From Lysobacterales bacterium 66-474 (GTDB taxonomy: Bacteria; Pseudomonadota; Gammaproteobacteria; Xanthomonadales; Rhodanobacteraceae), in assembly GCA_001899805.1 (NCBI GenBank), contig MKWP01000002.1, forward strand, positions 267,996 through 331,995: a DNA stretch of 64,000 nt, given 5' to 3'. The position numbers and the translations under genes were made by a program. The notes below the pieces were generated by a model that worked only from the letters and a program-made list of their open reading frames with translations, was not told the DNA's origin and made no database searches. Positions 1 to 8,134 of this stretch are shown in pieces (the first letter of the stretch is position 1; each line of letters begins with the position of its first letter).

Positions 1-138
1 GGCCGGCGGCATCCTGGCTTGTGCGCGCCGGTGGGCGCCCGCGGTCGTCGCTTGCGTCCCCGGGCGGCGCGCAGGCCTCCGGATGCCGCGGGAAACGCGC
101 GGCCTGATCGCGGCGAACATTCGAAGCACGGAGTTTCC

Positions 139-1377
139 ATGAACAAGCGGCGTGTGGTGGTGACCGGCCTCGGTATCGTTTCGCCCGTCGGCAACGACGT
201 GGCGACGGCCTGGCGGAACGTGGTGGATGGAAACAGCGGCATCGGTCCTATCTCGCATTTCGACGCCAGCGCGTTCCCGACCCGCATCGCGGGCGAAGTG
301 AAGAACTTCGATCCGGCGCAGTACATCCCGGCCAAGGACATCAAGAAGATGGATGTCTTCATCCATTACGGTGTCGCGGCCGGCACCGATGCGCTGAAGG
401 ATTCCGGCCTCGAAATCACCGAAGCCAATGCGCCGCGGATCGGCGTCGCGGTGGGCGCCGGCATCGGCGGCATCGCCAGCATCGAGCGCACCACGCAGGC
501 CTATTACGAAGGCGGGCCGCGCAAGATTTCGCCGTTCTTCGTGCCGGGCTGCATCATCAACATGGCGTCCGGCAACCTGGCGATCATCCACGGCTTGAAA
601 GGCCCGAACATCGCCTGCGTCACCGCCTGCACGACGGCGACGCACAACATCGGCCTGGCGATGCGCATGATCCAGTACGGCGACGCCGACGCGATGTTGA
701 CCGGCGGCGCCGAATTCTGCGTCACCCCGACCGCAGTCGGGGGATTCTGTTCGGCGCGTGCGATGAGCACGCGCAACGATGAGCCGACCCGCGCCAGCCG
801 GCCGTGGGACAAGGACCGCGACGGCTTCGTGCTGTCCGACGGCGCCGGCTTGCTGGTGCTGGAAGAATACGAGCACGCGAGGGCGCGCGGCGCCCGCATC
901 TACGCGGAACTGGCCGGCTTCGGCATGAGCGACGACGCGTACCACATCACCGCCCCCAGCGAGGGCGGCGAAGGCGCGGCGCGTTGCATGGAAGCGGCGG
1001 TGAAGGATGCCGGCGTCGATCCGGCCGAGGTGCAGTACATCAACGCGCACGGCACGTCCACGCCACTGGGCGACATCGGCGAGGTGCACGCGGCCAAGCG
1101 CGTGTTCGGCGATCACGCGTACAAGCTTGCGATGAGCTCCACCAAATCGGTCACCGGACACCTGCTCGGGGCGGCCGGCGGCGTGGAAGCGATCTTCACC
1201 CTGCTGGCGATGCGCGACAACGTGCTGCCACCGACCATCAACCTCGACGAGCCGGGCGAAGAGTGCGACCTCGACTTCGTGCCCAACGCCGCACGCGACG
1301 GCAAGATCGACGTCGCCATTTCCAACTCGTTCGGTTTCGGCGGCACCAACGGCACCTTGCTGTTCCGGCGCGTGTGA
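139..1377 (+). CDS. fabF: beta-ketoacyl-ACP synthase II
   Basis: Condensing enzyme of type II fatty acid synthesis that joins malonyl-ACP to acyl-ACP in the cytoplasm. The 412-residue protein starts MNKRRVVVTGLG and is full length for FabF. The Cys-His-His triad is visible: Cys164 in VTACTTATHN, His304 in NAHGTSTPLGD and His341 in VTGHLLGAAGG, with the glycine-rich NSFGFGGTNG near the C terminus. The ATG at 139 was chosen over longer in-frame starts because the family begins there and GGAG lies just upstream. acpP, its usual upstream neighbour, is not present in the 138 bases before it. pabB follows 10 bases after the stop, as in many gammaproteobacteria. Confidence 0.97.
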   Translation: MNKRRVVVTGLGIVSPVGNDVATAWRNVVDGNSGIGPISHFDASAFPTRIAGEVKNFDPAQYIPAKDIKKMDVFIHYGVAAGTDALKDSGLEITEANAPRIGVAVGAGIGGIASIERTTQAYYEGGPRKISPFFVPGCIINMASGNLAIIHGLKGPNIACVTACTTATHNIGLAMRMIQYGDADAMLTGGAEFCVTPTAVGGFCSARAMSTRNDEPTRASRPWDKDRDGFVLSDGAGLLVLEEYEHARARGARIYAELAGFGMSDDAYHITAPSEGGEGAARCMEAAVKDAGVDPAEVQYINAHGTSTPLGDIGEVHAAKRVFGDHAYKLAMSSTKSVTGHLLGAAGGVEAIFTLLAMRDNVLPPTINLDEPGEECDLDFVPNAARDGKIDVAISNSFGFGGTNGTLLFRRV

Positions 1378-1387
1378 CGGCGGCCGG

Positions 1388-2800
1388 ATGCCGGGACTTC
1401 CGACCGCCGGCGCGGGGCGCTTCGCCACCGGACACGCGCAGCGCGAGCTGCCGGGCACGTGCGACCTGCTGCCGCTGGCGGCGATGTTCCCAGAGCGTTA
1501 CCCCTGCCTGCTCGAAAGCGCGCTCGCGGGTCCGCAGGCGCGTTGGGACATCCTGTTCGCGTTTCCGCAGGCCACGCTCGCCTTGCACGCCGATGGCCGC
1601 GTGCGCAACGAACATGGCGAGGACGTCGGCGCGCGCTTCCTGGATGCACTGGATGCCGCCTGGCGTGCTGCGCGGCCGGATGCATCGCCGACGCAAGGCG
1701 ACGGTTCCAGCCCGCCGTTTCGTGGTGGCTGGCTGTTGTACCTCGGCTATGAGCTCGCGGGCGAAATCGAGCCGCGCTTGCGGCTGCCGGTCGGGGCCGA
1801 GCCCGATGTCCCGGTTGCATTGGCGGTACGTTGCCCGGCCGCGATCATGGTCGATCGCCGGCGCGGCCGAACGCTGCTGGTGGCGGAATCCGATCGGGGC
1901 GAGCTTCTGGACGTGCTGCAGTCCGATCTGGAGGCGGGGTCGTCATCCGCCATTCCGGACGCGCTTGCGCCGCCGGCATCCATCGAGGAAGACGACCCGG
2001 CGCGATTCCTCGCGGGCGTCGCCCGCGTGCATGAGTACCTGCGCAGCGGCGATACTTTCCAGGTGAACCTGTCGCGCGGCTGGCGTGCCCGCTACGCGCA
2101 GCCGCCGGTACCGGTCCCGCTGTATGCGGCCTTGCGCCGCGCCAATCCCGCACCGTTCGCGGGACTGTTGCAACAACCAGGCTGGGCGTTGGCAAGTTCC
2201 TCGCCGGAACGGCTGCTGGAAATCCGCGATGGCGAGGCGCAAACGCGCCCGATCGCCGGCACGCGCCCGCGCACGGCGGGCGACGATGACGCCGCGCGCA
2301 TCCGCGAACTCGTCGACAACCCGAAGGAACGCGCCGAGCACGTGATGTTGATCGACCTCGAACGCAACGACCTCGGCCGCATCTGCGTGCCGGGCAGCAT
2401 CCGCGTCGACGAGCGGATGGTCGTGGAAAGTTACGCGCACGTGCACCACATCGTCTCCAACGTGCGCGGCAGGCTGCACGTCGGGGTCGCGCCGGGACAA
2501 GCCATCGCGGCGGTGTTTCCGGGCGGCACCATCACCGGCTGCCCCAAGGTGCGCTGCATGGAAATCATCGCCGAACTGGAGGCCGAGTCGCGCGGCGCCT
2601 ACACCGGCGCGCTCGGCTATTTGAACCACGATGGCAGTTGCGACCTCAACATCCTGATCCGCACCCTGCAGATGCAGGGCGATGCGGTCGCGTTCCGGGC
2701 CGGCGCCGGCATCGTGGTCGACTCGGAAGCGCAAGCGGAACTCGCGGAAACCCGCGCCAAGGCGCGCGGCTTGTTGCGCGCGCTCGGGGTGCCGTCGTGA
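1388..2800 (+). CDS. pabB: aminodeoxychorismate synthase component I
   Basis: Chorismate-utilising enzyme (about 470 aa) that aminates chorismate to 4-amino-4-deoxychorismate for folate synthesis, working with a glutaminase subunit not encoded here. The C-terminal chorismate-binding domain shows TRPIAGTRPRTAG, the AEHVMLIDLERNDLGRI segment, FPGGTITGCPKVRCMEII and GAGIVVDSEAQAELAE. E. coli PabB has Lys in the PIKGT motif; here it is Ala (PIAGT), as in TrpE. The adjacent pabC, which overlaps by 4 bases, argues for the PABA role. The start is uncertain because the N terminus is poorly conserved and no strong ribosome-binding site precedes the ATG at 1388. Confidence 0.9.
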   Translation: MPGLPTAGAGRFATGHAQRELPGTCDLLPLAAMFPERYPCLLESALAGPQARWDILFAFPQATLALHADGRVRNEHGEDVGARFLDALDAAWRAARPDASPTQGDGSSPPFRGGWLLYLGYELAGEIEPRLRLPVGAEPDVPVALAVRCPAAIMVDRRRGRTLLVAESDRGELLDVLQSDLEAGSSSAIPDALAPPASIEEDDPARFLAGVARVHEYLRSGDTFQVNLSRGWRARYAQPPVPVPLYAALRRANPAPFAGLLQQPGWALASSSPERLLEIRDGEAQTRPIAGTRPRTAGDDDAARIRELVDNPKERAEHVMLIDLERNDLGRICVPGSIRVDERMVVESYAHVHHIVSNVRGRLHVGVAPGQAIAAVFPGGTITGCPKVRCMEIIAELEAESRGAYTGALGYLNHDGSCDLNILIRTLQMQGDAVAFRAGAGIVVDSEAQAELAETRAKARGLLRALGVPS

Positions 2801-3621
2801 GTGACCACGTGCTGGTGAATGGCCGCGCCGATGCCTGCGTGTCGGCGCTCGATCGCGGACTGCTGTATGGCGACGGGTTGTTCGAAACGATCCGCTTCAC
2901 GCGCGGCGCAGCGCCGTTGTGGACGCGCCACATGCGCCGCCTCGGCGAGGGCTGCGCGCGGCTCGGCATGCCGCCGCCGGAAACGGTGCAGTTGGCTGAC
3001 GAAGCGCGGCGCGTGCTGGCTGGCGCCGACGATGCGGTGGTGCGGATCACCTTGACGCGTGGTCAGGGCGAGCGCGGTTACGCGCCGCCCGCGAGTCCGC
3101 GCACGACACGCATTGTCGCCGCGCATCCCGTGCCCGCGATTCCCGCGGATTGGTACCGGCACGGAATCCGGGTACGCTCTTGCGGATTGCGCTTGGCGCC
3201 GCAGCCGCACCTGGCGGGCATCAAGCACCTGAACCGGCTGGAACAGGTGCTGGCGCGCGCGGAATGGTCGGACGTGGACGTGGTCGAAGGCCTGATGTTC
3301 GACCATGGCGACCATTTGATTTCGGCGACGGCCGCCAATGTGTTCGGCGTACAGGATGGCGCGCTGGTCACGCCGGCGCTGGATCGATGCGGCGTCGCGG
3401 GCGTGTTGCGCGCGGAGTTGTTGCAGGCTTTCCCGCAGGCGGTGGTGAAGGCGATCGAGAGGGACGAAGCGATGCGGATGGATGAAATCTTCGTGTGCTC
3501 CAGCGTGCGCGGCGTGTTGCCGGTGCGCGAATGGGATGGCCTGGTGTTGCGCATCGGCGACGCAGCGCGCGCGGCACAGGCGCACTGGCGCTCGCTCGGC
3601 TTTGCCGGGGACGAGGCGTGA
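2797..3621 (+). CDS. pabC: aminodeoxychorismate lyase
   Basis: PLP-dependent fold-type IV lyase (274 aa) that converts aminodeoxychorismate to p-aminobenzoate plus pyruvate, the step after PabB. Seen in the protein: the N-terminal LVNG...LDRGLLYGDGLFET signature, the probable PLP lysine in LAGIKHLNRLEQ, and the family motif DEIFVCSSVRGVLPV near the C terminus. The start is the GTG at 2797, whose GTGA overlaps the pabB stop. The same 4-base overlap recurs at the 3' end with mltG. The gene order pabC-mltG-tmk-holB is widespread in proteobacteria and supports the assignment. Confidence 0.93.
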   Translation: MSDHVLVNGRADACVSALDRGLLYGDGLFETIRFTRGAAPLWTRHMRRLGEGCARLGMPPPETVQLADEARRVLAGADDAVVRITLTRGQGERGYAPPASPRTTRIVAAHPVPAIPADWYRHGIRVRSCGLRLAPQPHLAGIKHLNRLEQVLARAEWSDVDVVEGLMFDHGDHLISATAANVFGVQDGALVTPALDRCGVAGVLRAELLQAFPQAVVKAIERDEAMRMDEIFVCSSVRGVLPVREWDGLVLRIGDAARAAQAHWRSLGFAGDEA

Positions 3622-4667
3622 CGCGCCGTCGCAGGCAGCGTGGCCGGCTCGCCAAATTGCTGGCGATGCTGATGCTCGTCATCGTGCTGGCGGTCGCCGC
3701 GGCAGCGGTGTGGGGCGGGGTCACGTACCTGCATTTCACGCGTGCTCCGTTGAACGTGCGCGCCGCCGGGCAAACCGTCGAAATCGAGAAAGGCCGGGGG
3801 TTCACGGGCATCGTCCGGCAGCTGCGTGACGACGGACTTTCCGACGCCTCGCCGCTGCTGTGGCGTGCGCTGGCGGTGCGGCTCGGCGTCGCCGACAAGT
3901 TGCACGCCGGCGAGTACGCGCTGGCGCCGGGGATGACCCCGACCGTGCTGCTGGAAAACATGGCGGCGGGGCGCGTGTTGCACCGTCGCGTCACGCTGGT
4001 GGACGGTTGGACCTTCGCGCAGGTGCGCTCAGCGCTGCAGAAGGCGCCCAGGTTGAAACAGGAGCTTGCCGCGCTCACCGACGCGGCGGCCATGGTGAAG
4101 CTGGGCGACGCGGAACAATCGCCCGAAGGCGAATTCATGCCCGACACCTACGATTACGTGCTGGGCATGTCCGACCTCGACATCCTCGCGCGGGCGCACA
4201 AGGCGATGCAGGAATATCTCGCGAAGGAATGGGCAGGGCGGGATCCGTCGATCCCGTTGCAGACGCCGTACCAGGCGCTGATCCTGGCCTCGCTGGTCGA
4301 GAAGGAAACCGCGGTGCCCGCCGAACGCCCCGAGATCGCGGGCGTGTTCGAGCGCCGCCTCGGGATCGGGATGAAACTCGACACCGATCCCAGCGTCATC
4401 TTCGGTATGGGCTCCGCCTACGCCGGCAAGATCCACAAATCGGATCTTGAAACCGACACGCCCTACAACACCTACACCCGCGCCGGCCTGCCACCGACGC
4501 CGATCGCGTTGCCCAGCCGCGCGGCGATCCGGGCGGTGATGCACCCGGCGCCGGGCGATGCGCTGTACTTCGTGGCGCGGGGCGACGGCACGCACCAGTT
4601 CTCGGCGACGCTCGCCGAGCACAATGCGGCGGTGAAGAAATACATTCTCGGGAAGAACAACCGGTGA
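3618..4667 (+). CDS. mltG: endolytic murein transglycosylase
   Basis: YceG-like inner-membrane lytic transglycosylase (349 aa) that cleaves nascent glycan strands and is thought to end their polymerisation. Basic N terminus (TRRRRQRGR), then one membrane segment at about residues 13-35 (LLAMLMLVIVLAVAAAAVW), then a LysM-like and a catalytic periplasmic domain. The catalytic Glu sits in ASLVEKETAVPAERPEIAG, followed by the GLPPTPIALPS and HQFSATLAEHNAAV motifs. It starts at the GTG at 3618 inside the pabC stop and ends overlapping tmk by 4 bases, so it is translationally coupled on both sides. Confidence 0.95.
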   Translation: MTRRRRQRGRLAKLLAMLMLVIVLAVAAAAVWGGVTYLHFTRAPLNVRAAGQTVEIEKGRGFTGIVRQLRDDGLSDASPLLWRALAVRLGVADKLHAGEYALAPGMTPTVLLENMAAGRVLHRRVTLVDGWTFAQVRSALQKAPRLKQELAALTDAAAMVKLGDAEQSPEGEFMPDTYDYVLGMSDLDILARAHKAMQEYLAKEWAGRDPSIPLQTPYQALILASLVEKETAVPAERPEIAGVFERRLGIGMKLDTDPSVIFGMGSAYAGKIHKSDLETDTPYNTYTRAGLPPTPIALPSRAAIRAVMHPAPGDALYFVARGDGTHQFSATLAEHNAAVKKYILGKNNR

Positions 4668-5296
4668 CGGGCAGGCTGATCACGCTGGAGGGCGGGGAAG
4701 GTGCCGGCAAGAGCACGCTGCTGGCGGGCCTGCGCGGACATTTCGATCGCATCGGGTTGGACGTGCTGTACACGCGTGAACCGGGCGGCACGCCGGTCGG
4801 CGAGGCGATCCGTGCGCTGGTGCTGGACCCCGCGCATCGCGGCATCGCCGCGGAAACCGAGCTGCTGCTGATGTTCGCGGCGCGCGCGCAACTGGTGTGC
4901 GACGTGCTGCGTCCCGCGCTGGATGCCGGCCGCTGGGTGCTGTGCGATCGCTTCACCGATGCGAGTTACGCCTACCAGGGCGGCGGGCGCGGCATCGACA
5001 GTGCGCGGATCGCCGAGCTCGAACGCATCGCGACCGCGGGCCTCCTGCCCGACCTGACCCTGTTGCTGGATCTGCCGGTCGCCCACGGTCGTGCCCGCGC
5101 CAGCCGGCGTGGCGACGCCGATCGCATCGAATCCGAGCGGGACGATTTCTTCGAGCGCATCCGCGCCGCGTATCTCGCGCGTGCGCGGGCCGAGCCACGG
5201 CGTTTTCGGGTGATCGATGCGTCGCAGCCTGCCGAGAAGGTGCTGGGGTCGGCCATCGACGCCATCGAGGCGTTGCGCGCAGGCAAGGCGACATGA
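4664..5296 (+). CDS. tmk: thymidylate kinase
   Basis: Phosphorylates dTMP to dTDP for DNA synthesis. The 210-residue protein is the usual length. It has the P-loop GGEGAGKST at residues 9-17, the substrate motif REPGGTPVGEAIR, and the signature CDRFTDASYAYQGGGRG followed by LLLDLPVAHGRAR and an arginine-rich lid. It starts with a GTG at 4664 that overlaps the mltG stop, and its TGA overlaps the holB ATG. Pairing with holB immediately downstream is a conserved replication-linked arrangement. Confidence 0.96.
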   Translation: MTGRLITLEGGEGAGKSTLLAGLRGHFDRIGLDVLYTREPGGTPVGEAIRALVLDPAHRGIAAETELLLMFAARAQLVCDVLRPALDAGRWVLCDRFTDASYAYQGGGRGIDSARIAELERIATAGLLPDLTLLLDLPVAHGRARASRRGDADRIESERDDFFERIRAAYLARARAEPRRFRVIDASQPAEKVLGSAIDAIEALRAGKAT

Positions 5297-6291
5297 GCGA
5301 CGACGGCGAAACCGCGATGGTGTCCGCGTTCGCGCCGGGCGATCCGCTGCCACCCTGGTGCATGCCGGCGTGGGACGTGCTGGCCGCGCGCGCGGCCAGC
5401 GGCAGCCTGCCGCACGCCTTGCTGGTGTGCGGCCCCGCGGGGTTGGGCAAGCGCGCCCTCACCGAGGCGTTCGTGCGCGCGCGCTTGTGCGAGTCGCTGC
5501 GGGACGGCCGCGCCTGCGGGAGTTGCCGGGCCTGCCGCCTGCTCGCCGCGGGCACGCATCCCGATCGCGTGCTCGTCACGCTCGAGGAAAATCCGAAAAC
5601 GCACAAGATGCGCACGGAGATCGTGGTCGACCAGGTCCGCGCGTTGTCGGCGCGGCTGGCGATGGCAAGCCAGCTCGGGGGCTGGCAGGTCGCGGTGATC
5701 GATCCCGCCGAAGCCATGAACACCGCGGCGCAAAATGCACTGTTGAAGACGCTGGAAGAACCCACGGCATCAAGCCTGATCGTGCTGGTGGCCGACCACC
5801 CCTGGGATTTGAATCCCACCGTGCGCAGCCGCTGCCAGCGCGTCGAGATCGCGCTGCCGACGCCGGCGCAGGCCACGGCGTGGCTGGAATCGAGAGGCGT
5901 TGCCGATCCCGCGGCGGTGCTGGCTGCGGCGGGCGGCAACCCGGGGCAGGCGTGGCTGCTGGCCGAACACGGCGGGATGCAGCGCCGCCAGGAAGTCGCG
6001 CGCGACCTGCTGGCACTGGCTGCGGGGCGCGGGGATGCCCGCGCGATCGGCAGGGCGTGGGCCGACGACGAGCCCGATCAGCGGCTGGAACAGGCCGCGC
6101 GGTTGCTGGAAGGCGCCCTGCGCGCACGCGCCGAGGGCGCACGCACGCGGTTCGACCCGGGCTGGGACGATGCCACGCTCGGCGCCCGTTGCGCGGACGC
6201 CAACCGCCTGCGCGTCCTCCTGAATGGGCCGCTGCGCAGCGATCTCGCGTTGTTCGACTGGTTGAACGGCCTGCCCCGCGCGCGGCGATAG
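5293..6291 (+). CDS. holB: DNA polymerase III subunit delta prime
   Basis: Clamp-loader subunit (332 aa) of the AAA+ fold that helps load the beta clamp onto DNA. Visible: the P-loop-like GPAGLGKRAL, a probable zinc cluster with cysteines in LCESLRDGRACGSCRACRL, the sensor-type motif VAVIDPAEAMNTAAQNALLK followed by TLEEP, and the SRC motif in VRSRCQRVEI. The ATG at 5293 overlaps the tmk stop. The more common downstream partner, pilZ, is here displaced by about 1.1 kb by a PIG-L deacetylase gene. Confidence 0.95.
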   Translation: MSDDGETAMVSAFAPGDPLPPWCMPAWDVLAARAASGSLPHALLVCGPAGLGKRALTEAFVRARLCESLRDGRACGSCRACRLLAAGTHPDRVLVTLEENPKTHKMRTEIVVDQVRALSARLAMASQLGGWQVAVIDPAEAMNTAAQNALLKTLEEPTASSLIVLVADHPWDLNPTVRSRCQRVEIALPTPAQATAWLESRGVADPAAVLAAAGGNPGQAWLLAEHGGMQRRQEVARDLLALAAGRGDARAIGRAWADDEPDQRLEQAARLLEGALRARAEGARTRFDPGWDDATLGARCADANRLRVLLNGPLRSDLALFDWLNGLPRARR

Positions 6292-6391
6292 GCGGCCGCG
6301 TCGCCGGTCAGTGCGGGGTCAATCTCGACGCGGCACAATCGCGCCCCGAATGTGCGTCGGCATCCCGCGCACGACCAAAGGAAGTGCCGGC

Positions 6392-7375
6392 TTGCGCCAG
6401 CAAAACACCGACCTGCTCGATCCCGATGCACTGCTGAAACGCCCGGGCGCCCGCCTGATGGTGCTGGCGCCGCACCCGGACGACGAGTCGCTGGCCGCGG
6501 GCGGGCTGATCCAGCGCGCCCTGCGTTACGGCGTGCAGGTCGACGTGGTGTTCGTCAGCGACGGCGAAAACAATCCGTGGCCGCAGCGCCTGCTGGAACG
6601 CCGCATCCGGATCGGCGAGAAGCAGCGCATTGCCTGGGGGCAGCGCCGGCGCGGCGAAGCCGACGTGGCCCTGCACGCGCTCGGGGCGGGGCGCGTCGGG
6701 GTGCACCGGCTGGGCTGGCCGGACGGCGGCGTGACCTGGATGCTGCTCGACGATACGGCTTCGATGCTGGCCGGCATGTGCGGGCTGATCGAGCGTGCGC
6801 GCCCGACGCTGCTGGTATTGCCGGACCTGGTCGACCGCCATCCCGACCACAGCGCGCTGCACGTGCTGATGGAGATGGTGTTCCAGAAGTTGCCGGCCGA
6901 TGCGAAGCCCGAGTGCCTGGGGTATCTGCTGCACGGCCGCTCGCAACCCGGCGTGCGGCGGCGCGCGGTGTTCACGCTGGATGGCGACGAACGGGCGCGC
7001 AAGCGAGTCGCGATCGAAGCCCACGCCAGCCAGACCGCGCTCAGCCGTGGCCGCCTGTTGCGCTTCGCCGCGGAGACGGAGACTTTCGTCGCGGGACTGG
7101 ACAGCCATGATCGCGCGGGCACCACCTTGCCGTGGCGGCCGCCATGGCTGTTGCGGCCCGCACTGGCGCTGCTGGTGGTGGATGGAGCCGGCGGCATGAA
7201 AGTGCCGCTCGGCGTGCGTGGCGATGCCAACCTGTTCTGGCGCGACGGCAGTCCCGCGGCACGCAGTTCACGCGTCCTGCAGCCGCCGTATTACGTCAAG
7301 CTGTATTGCCCGTTGCCGTCGCCATGGGTGTTCGACGGCTGGGGCTGGTGCCGGTTCGGAACCGCGCGCGCTTGA
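6392..7375 (+). CDS. PIG-L/LmbE family deacetylase
   Basis: Zinc-dependent N-deacetylase-like protein of about 327 aa. PIG-L enzymes remove acetyl groups from sugar- or thiol-linked N-acetylglucosamine; the substrate here is unknown. The metal motif LMVLAPHPDDESLAAGG lies near the N terminus, and RHPDHSALH supplies the later histidines. I chose the TTG at 6392 because AAAGGAAG precedes it by 7 bases; an in-frame ATG at 6350 would add 14 residues but lacks an obvious ribosome-binding site. It lies between holB and pilZ, which are usually direct neighbours, so it looks like a lineage-specific insertion that kept co-orientation. No signal peptide is seen. Confidence 0.8.
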   Translation: MRQQNTDLLDPDALLKRPGARLMVLAPHPDDESLAAGGLIQRALRYGVQVDVVFVSDGENNPWPQRLLERRIRIGEKQRIAWGQRRRGEADVALHALGAGRVGVHRLGWPDGGVTWMLLDDTASMLAGMCGLIERARPTLLVLPDLVDRHPDHSALHVLMEMVFQKLPADAKPECLGYLLHGRSQPGVRRRAVFTLDGDERARKRVAIEAHASQTALSRGRLLRFAAETETFVAGLDSHDRAGTTLPWRPPWLLRPALALLVVDGAGGMKVPLGVRGDANLFWRDGSPAARSSRVLQPPYYVKLYCPLPSPWVFDGWGWCRFGTARA

Positions 7376-7429
7376 CCGCGGCGCGGCTCGGCGGCAAGCT
7401 GACGCCGCAATCAACGAGGGCGCAAGACG

Positions 7430-7789
7430 ATGGCAGCAATGGGCGGCGTGGGCGGTCAGGGCATCCTGTCCGTCGTGATCAAGGACAAGCACACGTTGTA
7501 CCAATCCTACATGTCGTTCGTGAAGGGCGGCGGCCTGTTCGTGCCCACCAACAAGCGCTACAACTTCGGCGACGAAGTGTTCCTGCTGATGACGCTGCCG
7601 GAAGGCACCGAGCGCGTCGCGACCACCGGCCGGGTGGTGTGGATCACGCCGATCGCCGCGCAGGGCAACCGTCCCGCCGGCATCGGCGTGCAGTTCGCCG
7701 AGAACGCCGACGGCGACAACGCGCGCACCAGGATCGAAACGCTGCTGGCGGGCTTGCAGGGTGGCGACAAGCCGACGCACACGATGTGA
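7430..7789 (+). CDS. pilZ: type IV pilus assembly protein PilZ
   Basis: Small (119 aa) PilZ-domain protein needed for type IV pilus biogenesis. It resembles Xanthomonas PilZ, with QGILSVVIKDKHTLYQSYM, FVKGGGLFVPT, and the C-terminal LLAGLQ...DKPTHTM. The RxxxR and D/NxSxxG c-di-GMP-binding motifs of canonical PilZ domains are absent. In Xanthomonas this non-binding class is known to act through PilB and FimX. It is the last gene of the fabF-to-pilZ block and is followed by 150 bases before a divergently oriented tRNA. Confidence 0.92.
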   Translation: MAAMGGVGGQGILSVVIKDKHTLYQSYMSFVKGGGLFVPTNKRYNFGDEVFLLMTLPEGTERVATTGRVVWITPIAAQGNRPAGIGVQFAENADGDNARTRIETLLAGLQGGDKPTHTM

Positions 7790-7939
7790 GTGGCGCTGGC
7801 GCGGGCCAGCGGCGGAAGCTCACTTCGTGGAAGGGTCCACGGGCCACAGCAGGCGGACGGTTTGCCTCGGTGAGATGTTCTACAAGCAACATCCACCCGC
7901 CGGAAGGGCGCCGGGACAGGCGGCACGCTCGTCTCGAGT

Positions 7940-8016
7940 TGGTCGGGGAGACAGGATTTGAACCTGCGACTTCTACGTCCCGAACGTAGCGCTCTACCAG
8001 GCTGAGCTACACCCCG
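7940..8016 (-). tRNA. tRNA-Pro (CGG)
   Basis: Read on the minus strand, a 77-base tRNA with encoded 3' CCA. It begins CGGGGTGTAGCTCAGCC, has anticodon loop TTCGGGA (anticodon CGG, proline) on a CTACG/CGTAG stem, the T-arm element GGTTCAAATCC and ends CTCCCCGACCA. The acceptor helix pairs apart from one apparent U-U at position 6. It is a single-gene transcript divergent from hisS. Confidence 0.95.
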
Positions 8017-8055
8017 ACATGTCGCAACCGGGCAGGGGCCCGCAGCGAGCCGCAA

Positions 8056-8085
8056 ATGATAGCGGGCGCGGCTCCAACCGCGCAA
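8056..8085 (-). promoter_or_regulatory. probable sigma-70 promoter of tRNA-Pro
   Basis: On the minus strand TTGCGC (8085-8080) and TATCAT (8061-8056) lie 18 bases apart, placing the start about 30 bases upstream of the tRNA. The TATCAT box stands out in a GC-rich background. Assigned by inspection only. Confidence 0.5.
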
Positions 8086-8134
8086 GACGGGCATCCGCGC
8101 TGCTAACCTTGCGGTTTTACCGTGAGACGCAACC

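Noticed and set aside
1..138. acpP upstream of fabF
   Set aside because: No acyl carrier protein C terminus can be read in any frame of the 138 bases.
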